DNA of 64,000 bases from assembly GCF_018967865.2 (NCBI RefSeq), contig NZ_JAHLZY020000001.1, positions 3,720,001 to 3,784,000 on the forward strand. The letters run 5' to 3'. Below, in pieces: positions 50,667-59,002 of the stretch. The translations under genes were made by a program, and so were the position numbers. Position 1 is the stretch's first letter; each line of letters begins with the position of its first letter. Under the pieces are notes generated by a model. It saw nothing but the letters and a program-made list of their open reading frames with translations, made no database searches and was not told where the DNA came from. This stretch comes from Hymenobacter siberiensis (lineage in GTDB: Bacteria > Bacteroidota > Bacteroidia > Cytophagales > Hymenobacteraceae).

Positions 50667-53600
50667 GTGAAACACCTCTTCCTTTTCCTCCTCCTCCTTT
50701 CCTTCCCGCTCCTCACCCGCGCCCAGGTCACGACCAGCGTATTTGAGGGCACTGTTACCACCGCCAAAGGCGAGGGTATTCCCGGGGCCACGGTGGTCCT
50801 CACGCACGAGCCCACGGGCACCCGCAGCGGCACGCAGTCGGAGCCAGACGGCAAGTTTTTGCTAAATAACTTGAAGCCCGGCGGGCCTTATACCGTGCAG
50901 GTAACCTACGTGGGCTACACCGGCCAAAGCCGCGAGGGCCTGAACCTACCCCTGGGCAAGGTGACGCGCCAAACGTTTGCGCTGGTGGAAGCGGCTACGG
51001 TGCTGGGCGAAGTAGCCGTAACCGGCCACCGGGGCGACTCCTTCGCGGCCGACAAAAACGGCCAGAGCTACCACCTCAGCCGCGAGGCCATTCAGGGCGT
51101 GCCCACGGTGAACCGCAGCCTGAGCGACCTGACCAAGCTGATGCCGCAGGGCAACAAGAACTCGTTTGGCGGCACCAACTACCGCTTCAATAACCTGAGC
51201 ATCGACGGCATGGCCACCAACGACGTGCTGGGCTTTCAGGAGCCGGCGAGCGGGGCGGGCGGCACGGTGGCCTCAGGCACGCCGGGGGCGCTGGCGGGTA
51301 CCCAGCCTATTTCCATCGATGCCATTGATGAGATGCAGGTGGTGATTTCGCCCTTCAACGTGACGCTGGGCAACTTCACGGGCGCCAACATCAACGCCGT
51401 GACCAAGAGCGGCACCAACCGCCTGACCGGCACGGTGTACAGCTTCGCCCGCAACCAGCTCATTACCGGCCGCAGCGTGGATGCCGAGCACAAGCCGATT
51501 GAGAATTACTACGACATTCAGTCGGGCGCGAGCCTGGGCGGGGCCATCATCAAAAACCGCCTGTTTTACTTCGCCAACTACGAAAACCAGCGCCGCGAAG
51601 AGCCCGTGCTCTTTGCCCCCGGCGAGGCTGGGGCCATTGTGCCCATTGAGGTGGCCCGGCAAATCAGCGACAAGCTGAAAAGCCAGTACGGCTACGACCC
51701 CGGCACCTACGGCGCGGCTAACGTGCAGCGCAACAGCGACAAGTTCCTGCTGCGCCTCGACTACAACATCTCCGACAAGCATCGCCTCAGCCTGCGCGAC
51801 AACTTCGTGGTGGGCTACGCCGACAACCTCGAACGCTCAGCCAACATCCTCAACTTCGGCAACCAGGGTTTCCGGCACAACAGCCGCACCAACAGCCTGG
51901 TGGCCGAGCTGAAAAGCACCTTCAACAACCACGTTTCCAATCAGCTGATTGCGGGCCTGAACACGGTGACGGAGAACCGGACCTACGACGGGCGCATCTT
52001 CCCTCACCTCGAAATCAACTACAACACGTCGACCTCGATTTTTGCCGGCACCTACCGCGAGGCGGCCGTGTACGGCTCGGGCCTGAGCACCACGCAAATC
52101 ACCGATAACCTCACCATTTTCCGCAACCGCCACACCATCACGCTGGGCACCAGCAACGAGCTAAACAGCATTCAGTACCGCTTCCTGACGGCCTTCAACG
52201 GCCGCTGGCAGTACTCGTCGGTCGATGCCTTTTTGCAAGACAAGCCCAACCGGGTGCGCGGCGTGTACAACATCCAGAACAACGACCCGGACTACAACCG
52301 CAGCATCCCGTCAGCCGATTTCCGCGCCTTTCTGCTCAGCGCCTACGCCCAGGATGACTACCAGGTAAGCAACCGCCTGAGCGTGCAGCTGGGCCTGCGC
52401 ATCGACATGCAGCTGCACCCCGACAAGGTGCCCACCAACCCCGAAGTGGCCCGCAACGCGGCCTTCAACCAATACCAGAACAAGTTTGGCGGCGTGCCGC
52501 AATTCAACCCACGCGCCGCGTTCAACTACACCCTGAACGAGGCCAACACCGTGCAGCTGCGCGGCGGCACGGGCCTGTTCACGGGCCGCATCCCGTTTGT
52601 GTGGTACGCCTACGCGCACTACGTGTCGGGCGACCCCTACCACAACATCGACTACAAGCCGGCCAGCGGCGCGGTACTGCCCATTGCTGAGAACCTGGCC
52701 AACCTGCAATCGCTGCAGCCAGGCCTGGCCGAAGTGAACCTGATTGACAACAACTTCAAGCTGCCGCGCGACTGGAAATCGTCGCTGGCCGTAGATGTGA
52801 AGCTGCCCTGGGAGATGAGCTTCACGGCCGAGGGGCTGCTGTCGAAAGTGGTGTCGGGCGTGCTGTTTCAGTCCATTAATTTCAAGGATAACAAGGCCAC
52901 TTTCGCGGGGGCTGATAACCGGCCGTACTACACCACCACGGGCAACGCGGCCAAGATTGACCCGAATTTCACCAACGTGTTTGTGATGACCAACACGAGC
53001 AAAGGCTACAACTACAACGCCACCTTCACGTTGGCCAAGCGCATTCCCAACCGCCTCGATGCCTCGCTGGGCTACAGCTACGGCGTGAGCCGCGACGTGG
53101 TGAACGGCGTGCGCGTGTCGCCGGCCGCCAACTACGAGTGGAACCAGTCGCTGGTGGCCAACGACCCCGCCCTGGCCTACTCCAACTTCGATTTGCGCCA
53201 CAAGTTCATCGGCAACCTGGCCTACACCGTGCCGGTAAAGGACAAGTTCAGCCTGAGCGCCAACCTGATTTACATTGCCCGCTCGGGCAGCCCCTTCTCC
53301 TTCGTGTATGAGGGCGACGTGAACCGCGACGGCTCGGCCAAAAACGACCTCGTATTTGTGCCCGCTGACGCTTCGCAAATTCAGCTGGCCGACATCACCA
53401 ACGCCCAGGGCACGGTGCTGGTATCGGCCGCGCAGCAGTACACGCAGCTCGACCAATACATCGCCAACGACGCCTATCTGGCCACCCGCCGCGGCACCTA
53501 CGCCGAGCGCAACGCCGCCCGCACCCCCTGGACCCAGCAGCTCGACCTGCGCCTCATCGCCAAAGTACCCCTCACCAAAACCGGCTCGCAGCGCCTCGAA

Positions 53601-53834
53601 GTCTCCTTCGATTTCATCAACCTCGGCAATCTGCTCAACCGCGAGTGGGGCCTGCAATACTTCGTACCCAACCTCAACAACTCCGGCTACGCCCTGATGG
53701 ATTTCGTGCGCATCGACCCGGTGAAAAACCAGGCGGTGTTCCAGTTCCGCAACCCCACCAGCACGCCCTGGCAAACGGACCCCATCAACTCGCGCTGGCA
53801 GGGGCAGGTGGGGGTTCGGTATGTGTTTAACTAG
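50667..53834 (+). CDS. TonB-dependent receptor with carboxypeptidase-like N-domain (Oar-like)
   Basis: The 1055-residue outer-membrane protein has a signal peptide (LFLFLLLLSFPLLTRA), a carboxypeptidase regulatory-like domain (FEGTVTTAKGEGIPGATVVL, YVGYTGQSREG), a plug (about 130-270, LTKLMPQGNKNSFGG, TGANINAVTKSGTN) and a long 22-strand barrel ending VGVRYVFN. It resembles Oar-type receptors of Myxococcus and Bacteroidota, not SusC, and no SusD gene follows. The ligand is unknown. The start is 13 bases after the giant hairpin, so its mRNA leader must come from within or across that repeat. Confidence 0.9.
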   Translation: MKHLFLFLLLLSFPLLTRAQVTTSVFEGTVTTAKGEGIPGATVVLTHEPTGTRSGTQSEPDGKFLLNNLKPGGPYTVQVTYVGYTGQSREGLNLPLGKVTRQTFALVEAATVLGEVAVTGHRGDSFAADKNGQSYHLSREAIQGVPTVNRSLSDLTKLMPQGNKNSFGGTNYRFNNLSIDGMATNDVLGFQEPASGAGGTVASGTPGALAGTQPISIDAIDEMQVVISPFNVTLGNFTGANINAVTKSGTNRLTGTVYSFARNQLITGRSVDAEHKPIENYYDIQSGASLGGAIIKNRLFYFANYENQRREEPVLFAPGEAGAIVPIEVARQISDKLKSQYGYDPGTYGAANVQRNSDKFLLRLDYNISDKHRLSLRDNFVVGYADNLERSANILNFGNQGFRHNSRTNSLVAELKSTFNNHVSNQLIAGLNTVTENRTYDGRIFPHLEINYNTSTSIFAGTYREAAVYGSGLSTTQITDNLTIFRNRHTITLGTSNELNSIQYRFLTAFNGRWQYSSVDAFLQDKPNRVRGVYNIQNNDPDYNRSIPSADFRAFLLSAYAQDDYQVSNRLSVQLGLRIDMQLHPDKVPTNPEVARNAAFNQYQNKFGGVPQFNPRAAFNYTLNEANTVQLRGGTGLFTGRIPFVWYAYAHYVSGDPYHNIDYKPASGAVLPIAENLANLQSLQPGLAEVNLIDNNFKLPRDWKSSLAVDVKLPWEMSFTAEGLLSKVVSGVLFQSINFKDNKATFAGADNRPYYTTTGNAAKIDPNFTNVFVMTNTSKGYNYNATFTLAKRIPNRLDASLGYSYGVSRDVVNGVRVSPAANYEWNQSLVANDPALAYSNFDLRHKFIGNLAYTVPVKDKFSLSANLIYIARSGSPFSFVYEGDVNRDGSAKNDLVFVPADASQIQLADITNAQGTVLVSAAQQYTQLDQYIANDAYLATRRGTYAERNAARTPWTQQLDLRLIAKVPLTKTGSQRLEVSFDFINLGNLLNREWGLQYFVPNLNNSGYALMDFVRIDPVKNQAVFQFRNPTSTPWQTDPINSRWQGQVGVRYVFN

Positions 53835-53869
53835 GCGGCGCGAGTGGCTCACCTCACCCCCTGACCGTC

Positions 53870-54394
53870 CTACTCCCCCACCCCCGCCTGCCGCCGCTGC
53901 TTCTTCAGCTCCTGGCGCACCTCTTTCACGCGCTCATCAAACCCGTCGGGGTCGTAGCTCACGCCGTCCACGTCGAGCTGTTCGAGCAGGTCCATCAGGT
54001 CGTTGGCGTGGTCAGCACGGGTGCCAGCGGGCATGTTCACGAAGGTCATCTCCGACCACAGCAGGGCCAGTAGACGAGTGCCGTCCTCGTTGCGCATCTG
54101 CATTTCGAGCACCAGGTTGGAGTTGTCGAAATGGATGAGCTGGCTCAGAATGCGCACCGTGGTGCCCTGGTTGGCCGGCTTGAGGTAGCTGATATGGTGC
54201 TTGGTGATGACCCAGGCAGCATTCTGCTCGCGGGCCAGCTCGCCCATGTTCAGGGAATAATGCGCGGTGGTGTGGTCTTCGCGGGCGTTGAGGAAGTAGT
54301 CGAAGTAGCGGGAGTTATTGAGGTGGCCCAGCATGTCGCAGTCCTGGAAGTAGATGCGGTGAGTGGTTTCGGGCGTCTGGACGAGCTTGGACAT
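53870..54394 (-). CDS. Acyl-CoA thioesterase of the 4HBT hotdog family
   Basis: The 174-residue protein has the 4-hydroxybenzoyl-CoA thioesterase pattern IYFQDCDMLGHLNNSRYFDYF with the catalytic Asp, followed by a hotdog helix and strands (WVITKHHISYLKPANQGTTVRI, LVLEMQMRNEDGTRL). It should hydrolyse acyl-CoA thioesters in the cytosol. A long charged C-terminal helix (FDERVKEVRQELKKQRRQ) extends it. It is convergent with the TonB-dependent receptor. Confidence 0.88.
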   Translation of the reverse strand: MSKLVQTPETTHRIYFQDCDMLGHLNNSRYFDYFLNAREDHTTAHYSLNMGELAREQNAAWVITKHHISYLKPANQGTTVRILSQLIHFDNSNLVLEMQMRNEDGTRLLALLWSEMTFVNMPAGTRADHANDLMDLLEQLDVDGVSYDPDGFDERVKEVRQELKKQRRQAGVGE

Positions 54395-54433
54395 GAGCAG
54401 CGGGGTATTTGGGCCGACAAAGGTCGGTATTCA

Positions 54434-54471
54434 GAACGTCATGCCGAGCGGAGCCGAGGCATGACGTTCTA
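54434..54471. repeat. Short hairpin of the CGTCAT-ended family
   Basis: 13-bp perfect arms AGAACGTCATGCC / GGCATGACGTTCT around a 12-base loop, upstream of the thioesterase and GMC oxidoreductase genes. Confidence 0.85.
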
Positions 54472-54552
54472 CCATCCTACCCCAATAATTACTCGGCACG
54501 CCTAACATATCACGAAAAACCCTTACCTTTTACCACCTCAAATTCCCACCAT

Positions 54553-56559
54553 ATGTTCTCGCTCACCCCCGCTCGCTCCGCCGTCCTTCTGGCCCTGGCC
54601 GACACCTTTATTCCGCCGCTGCCCGATGGCAGTCCCTCCGGCTCGGCCGGCGTGAGCCTGGAGAAGCTGGAGGCCGCCATTCGGGAGCAGCCGGAAGGGG
54701 CGCAGGCCGAATTTGGCCAGCTGCTCGATTTGCTGGAAAAGCCGGTGCTCGGCCTCACTTGGTTCGGGCCGCTGAAACCGTTTCGCAAGCTCGATACCGG
54801 GCAGCGCGAGCACCTGCTGCAAAGCTGGGCGGGCAGCAAGCTACCGCAGCTACGCAAGGGCTTCAACGCCTTGCGCAAGCTGTGCGTGCTGCTATACTAC
54901 GGCGGCAGCATGGCCGAAGTACCGGCCGCCTGGGGCTTCGTGGGATACCCCGGCCCCGATGAGCAGCCCGTGGACTCGCCCAAGCCCATCCACACCCTGC
55001 ACCCCACCGAAGACACTGTTTACGAGTGCGATGTGCTGGTAATTGGCAGCGGCGCGGGCGGCGGCGTGGTGGCCGGCGAGCTGGCCGAGGCCGGCTTCGA
55101 TGTGCTGGTCATCGAAAAAGGCCCTTACTGCCACGGCTGCGACTTCACCCAGCGCGAAGCCGACATGCTGGGTACGCTCTACGACGCCAAAGGCACCCTC
55201 AGCACCCAGGACGGCAGCATCGGCATTCTGGCCGGCTCCTGCCTGGGGGGCGGCACCACCGTGAACTGGGCTGGGGCCTTCCGCACCCCCGATTACGTGC
55301 TGCAGGAGTGGGCCCGCGAACACGACGCGCCCCACTTCACCACCCTCGAATTCAAGGAAAGCATCAACGCCGTGGCCCGCACCATTGGCGTGAATACCAA
55401 CTACGCCCGCCACAACGGCCAGAACCAGGCCCTGTGGGACGGCTCGACCAAGCTGGGCCAGGAAGTGAAGCTGATTCCGCGCAACGAAAAGGGCCTCACC
55501 GATTCCGACGCGCACTTCCGCAGCTTGGGCTACACCTCGCTGGGCGATGCCCACGGCATCAAGCAGGGCACGCTGAACACCTATTTGCTCACCGCTTTCG
55601 AGCACGGAGCTCGTATTCTGGCCGACACCAAAGTAGACCGCGTGACCATCAGCCAGGGCTGCGCTACCGGCGCGGTGGCCGTGCACACTACCGCCGACGG
55701 CCGTCAAATACACATCAATGTGAAAGCCAGGCGCGTGGTAGTGGCCGGCGGAGCCATCCAGACGCCCGCGCTGCTACTGCGCTCCGGCCTGAAGCACCCG
55801 CACCTGGGCCGCCACCTGCACCTGCACCCCACCGTAGTGGTAGGGGCCCGCTACCCCCACCCCATGAACTCCTGGCACGGCCCCAGCATGAGCGTGGTGA
55901 ACGACACCTACACCATGCTGCACGGCACCAACTTCGGCGCCAAGCTCGAAACGCCCCCCACCCACCCCGGCCTGCTGAGCATGGTGCTACCCTGGCTTTC
56001 GGGCCGCCAACACCACGAGCTGCTGCGCGATGCCGACCAGCTCGGCTCGTTCATCGTGCTCACCCGCGACCGCGACGGCGGCCGGGTAAGCATCGACAAA
56101 AACGGCGCGGCGCTGATTGACTACACGCTGTCGGATTTTGACCGGGCCAATATGCTGGAAGGCGTGCGCGCCGCCGCCCAAATCCACGTCGCGGCCGGGG
56201 CCGAAAAAGTATATCTGCCCCACGGCACCCTGCCCACGCTGCTCACCAAAGACAGCGTGCTCCAAAACCCCGAAGTGCTCGACGAGCTCCCGCACCTGAG
56301 CTGGAAATCCAACCAGTTCGGCCTCTACAGCGCCCACCAGATGAGCACCTGCCGCATGGGCGGCGACGCCGCCACCCACCCCCTCAAGCTCAACGGCGAA
56401 ACCGTGGAGGTGCAGGGCCTGTTCGTGGCCGACGGCTCGGCCTTCCCGGCGTGCAGCGGCGTGAATCCCATGCTCACCATCATGGCGCTGGCCCACTTCA
56501 CGGCCCAGGGCCTGAAAGCCAGCCGGCCGGTGGAGGCACAGGCGGCGGCCATGGCCTGA
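54553..56559 (+). CDS. GMC-family oxidoreductase (long-chain alcohol oxidase-like)
   Basis: From the ATG at 54553 the 668-residue flavoenzyme has a helical N-domain (about 1-155, TFIPPLPDGSPSG), the FAD-binding VIGSGAGGGVVAGELAEAGFD, SCLGGGTTVNWAGAFRTPDYVL, a middle substrate domain, and the GMC C-terminal region HQMSTCRMGGDAATH followed by VADGSAFPACSGVNPMLTI. The arrangement resembles fatty alcohol oxidases or dehydrogenases; the catalytic His would be in HQMS and the Asn in GVNP. No cytochrome partner is adjacent. Confidence 0.88.
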   Translation: MFSLTPARSAVLLALADTFIPPLPDGSPSGSAGVSLEKLEAAIREQPEGAQAEFGQLLDLLEKPVLGLTWFGPLKPFRKLDTGQREHLLQSWAGSKLPQLRKGFNALRKLCVLLYYGGSMAEVPAAWGFVGYPGPDEQPVDSPKPIHTLHPTEDTVYECDVLVIGSGAGGGVVAGELAEAGFDVLVIEKGPYCHGCDFTQREADMLGTLYDAKGTLSTQDGSIGILAGSCLGGGTTVNWAGAFRTPDYVLQEWAREHDAPHFTTLEFKESINAVARTIGVNTNYARHNGQNQALWDGSTKLGQEVKLIPRNEKGLTDSDAHFRSLGYTSLGDAHGIKQGTLNTYLLTAFEHGARILADTKVDRVTISQGCATGAVAVHTTADGRQIHINVKARRVVVAGGAIQTPALLLRSGLKHPHLGRHLHLHPTVVVGARYPHPMNSWHGPSMSVVNDTYTMLHGTNFGAKLETPPTHPGLLSMVLPWLSGRQHHELLRDADQLGSFIVLTRDRDGGRVSIDKNGAALIDYTLSDFDRANMLEGVRAAAQIHVAAGAEKVYLPHGTLPTLLTKDSVLQNPEVLDELPHLSWKSNQFGLYSAHQMSTCRMGGDAATHPLKLNGETVEVQGLFVADGSAFPACSGVNPMLTIMALAHFTAQGLKASRPVEAQAAAMA

Positions 56560-56604
56560 TGCACCCCGCCGGGCTTTACCTTTGGAGCCGATTTTAGGCA
56601 CTTC

Positions 56605-57550
56605 ATGGGTAAGCTTGACGATACCAAACGGCGGATTGCGACCGGCCTGTTTTTCGGGATTCTGCTGCTGCTAGGGCCGCTGCTGGTACGCGACTACGGC
56701 ATGGGCTGGGACGAGCGCGCCGACCGTATGGTGGGCTACATGAGCCTACGCTACGTGGCCCAACTGGTAGCCCCACAGGTGCTGGCCGCCGGCCACTTCG
56801 CAGGCATCCACGAGCTGGCTACCCACGGCGATGCCGACCACGGCCCGGTGTTCCAGATGCTGCTGGCGGGGCTCGAAATCGCCTTTTTCCGCCACGACCC
56901 ACGCGGGGCCGGCTGGATGCGGCACCTGCTCACCTTCGGCGTATTCGTGGCCGGGGTATGGGCCGTGTACCGGCTGGGGCTGGCTGGCGGGCGGGCTGCT
57001 GGCGGGCGGGCTGCTGGCGGGCGGGCTGCTGGCGGGCGGGCTGCTGGCGGGCGGGCTGCTGGCGGGCGGGCTGCTGGCGGGCGGGCTGCTGGCGGGCGGG
57101 CTGCTGGCGGGCGGGCTGCTGGCGGGCGGGCTGCTGGCGGGCGGGCTGCTGGCGGTGGGCATGGCGCACACGATTTTTCGGCAGATGCACGACCATCCGT
57201 ACCAATACGGCTACTTCAGCTTTATGCCCGGGCCGGTGGCCGGCAGCCTGTTCGAGCGCGACTACTGGGGCGCGGCGGGCCGCGACGGGCTGGCCTGGGT
57301 ACTGGCCCACGACCCCGGTGCCACCGTAGCCGTCAGCGATACACTGCCCCAGAAAATTATCCTGTACAATAATTCGCTGCTGCTCCCGGCTGCCCAGCGC
57401 GCCCGGTTGCGCTTCGTGCCCCACGCGCAGGCCCGGTACTTTCTGGGCATCTACCGCTGGCATCCCTGGCCGTATGAGCCGCAGTTTGGCACGCCGGTGC
57501 ACGATATCCGGGTTGATGGCATGACGATTCTGACGGTGTTCCAACGCTGA
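56605..57550 (+). pseudogene. Glycosyltransferase-39-like membrane protein with its middle replaced by a minisatellite
   Basis: The 5' part from the ATG at 56605 reads LLLLGPLLVRDYGMGWDERAD and continues to FAGVWAVYRLG-like sequence, matching the N-terminus of ArnT/GT39-like membrane proteins. The 3' part, in another frame, reads HDHPYQYGYFSFMPGPVAGS, FERDYWGAAGRDGLAWVL and ends GMTILTVFQR, matching their C-terminus. About 300 central residues are missing, and the space holds 11 perfect copies of a 15-base unit (56986-57150). The 165-base array keeps frame, yet the two gene ends are in different frames, so no full protein is made. Deletion with slippage is likely; an assembly artefact is possible. 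Confidence 0.82.
56986..57150. repeat. Minisatellite, 11 perfect copies of a 15-base unit
   Basis: The unit GGCGGGCGGGCTGCT is repeated 11 times without change. It is open in all three plus-strand frames (AGGRA, LAGGL and WRAGC repeats). Unit length is a multiple of three, so copy-number change would not alter frame. Confidence 0.97.
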
Positions 57551-57622
57551 GTTTTTTGGGGCTGAATGGACCTTACGGCCCTTTCTTCCGTACTGGTTGG
57601 AATATTGCTATTCCCGCTTCTT

Positions 57623-58033
57623 ATGCGTCCAGTTCGTTTTGCCGTGGTGCTGTCGTTGAGTTTGACCGCCGCCAGCTGCTCCATCTTCCATCACCGCGAC
57701 AAGCCCGCGCCCGTCGTCGAAACCGTGCGGACCGCCGACTCGCCCACGCCCCCCACCGCCGCCCGCGACCTCGCCGACGTGATGGCCACCGACCTCCAGC
57801 TCACCCCCGAGCAAACCGGCCGGGTCCGCAGCATCCTCAGCAACACCGTGACGCAGGCCAACGCCGCCAAGGAAAAATTCCCACCCAAATCCCCGCAATT
57901 GCTGGCCGAGCAGAAGCGAATCAATGCCACTTCCCAGCGCGAGCTGCAGCAGACCCTGGGCCCTACCAAGTTCAAACAGTTCATCGCCAACCAGCGCAAA
58001 ATGGCCGCTGAGATGCAACAGCGCCAGAAGTAG
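57623..58033 (+). CDS. Small lipoprotein with Spy/CpxP-like LTxxQ motif
   Basis: From the ATG at 57623 the 136-residue protein has a lipobox signal (VLSLSLTAASCSIF), a Pro/Thr-rich linker and a helical part with LQLTPEQTGRVRSILS, then QRELQQTLGPTKFKQF, which resembles the LTxxQ repeats of periplasmic chaperone Spy. Bacteroidota have many such proteins of unknown role in envelope stress. An upstream ATG at 57566 would add 19 residues and break the signal. Confidence 0.7.
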   Translation: MRPVRFAVVLSLSLTAASCSIFHHRDKPAPVVETVRTADSPTPPTAARDLADVMATDLQLTPEQTGRVRSILSNTVTQANAAKEKFPPKSPQLLAEQKRINATSQRELQQTLGPTKFKQFIANQRKMAAEMQQRQK

Positions 58034-58111
58034 CAAGCAGCGAGGCCACGTCAGTATCGTCGTACATATCGGCCAGCGGCAGGCGTCGCGGCTCTTCCAT
58101 TGGGCCTCCCG

Positions 58112-58801
58112 TCAGTGCCGGCGCTGATACTGTTCCACCGTTTCCCATAGCCCGGCGTAGCGACCTACGCGGCGCATTTGCGCACCCGGCTCGGGCGTGA
58201 GCTTAAAAGAAGTCAGGGCACCGTGCTGGCGCTGGTAGTGCACGGTGGCGGGCTCCAGCGCCAGCAGGCGCAGGGTATCCTTACCAAAGGTTTGCCACCT
58301 GACGCACCAGCCATCAATCTCCAACCGTTCGACTCGCCATTTATTGCCGGAGTCGGTGGGTTGGTTCAGGTAATAGCGGCCCTGAAAGCGGCGCAGCTTG
58401 CCCGCGTCCGGGCCGGTAAGCGTGAAAATGGTGTCGGTCCAGAGCCAGCTGTCGCGCACCGAATCCCGGCCCATCAGGCGCAGGGAGTGCAGGTGTCCAT
58501 CCTGCTCATAAGTAGAATCGGCCCGAAGGCGGTGCTTTGCCAATTCCAGTTCATGCCGACTGAGCAGTTGGGTTTGCAGCTCCTGCCGCCACACGGCCGT
58601 GCGGCCAATGCACAGCGACTTGCTCGAATCCTGAGCCGTGTACACGGCCCGGTCCCGAGCCGGAAAAACTGCCATATCGGCTGCCTGGGCCGGAAATGGC
58701 TGCGCAAAACGCACCTCCAGCCCCTCATCACAAGCCGTCAGAAGCAGGCCGGCCCCAACCAGCCAGCTACCATATAAAAATCGGGAAACCATCATGCCCA
58801 T
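58112..58801 (-). CDS. Hypothetical lipoprotein
   Basis: The 229-residue protein has a signal with lipobox LLLTACDEG near residue 20, followed by a mostly beta domain (VFPARDRAVYTAQD, DSWLWTDTIFTLTGPDAGK, WRVERLEIDGWCVRWQTFG). Three Met codons at the start (58801, 58795, 58792) are all possible. No family was recognised. It is convergent with the LTxxQ lipoprotein. Confidence 0.65.
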   Translation of the reverse strand: MGMMVSRFLYGSWLVGAGLLLTACDEGLEVRFAQPFPAQAADMAVFPARDRAVYTAQDSSKSLCIGRTAVWRQELQTQLLSRHELELAKHRLRADSTYEQDGHLHSLRLMGRDSVRDSWLWTDTIFTLTGPDAGKLRRFQGRYYLNQPTDSGNKWRVERLEIDGWCVRWQTFGKDTLRLLALEPATVHYQRQHGALTSFKLTPEPGAQMRRVGRYAGLWETVEQYQRRH

Positions 58802-58851
58802 TCATCCCTGACCACCGAAAAAGCAACCTGCTGCTTCTGAACCGTTTCCCC

Positions 58852-58986
58852 GCTCTTTCGGAGTTGCACTCCGAAAGCCCCCGGCCGCGGAGTTGCACTC
58901 CGCCCCCGCACGGCAGCAGTTACCCAACGTTGGGGGCTACAAGCCCCCCGGCAGAGTAGGCTTTCGGAGTACAACCCCGAAAGAGC
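58852..58986. repeat. Cluster of CTTTCGGAGT-type hairpins
   Basis: Outer arms begin GCTCTTTCGGAGT and end with the near complement CCCCGAAAGAGC. Inside are local palindromes GGAGTTGCACTCC (twice) and GGGGGCT/AGCCCCC-like elements. It is related to 19377-19411. Confidence 0.7.
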
Positions 58987-59002
58987 AAAGCAGGCACTTT
59001 TT

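Noticed and set aside
52311..53852. 513-residue minus-strand frame under the TonB-dependent receptor
   Set aside because: Shadow of the receptor; Val/Gly/His-rich with no motif.
56986..57150. Tandem array considered as a CRISPR
   Set aside because: Units are contiguous 15-mers without spacers, so it is a minisatellite.
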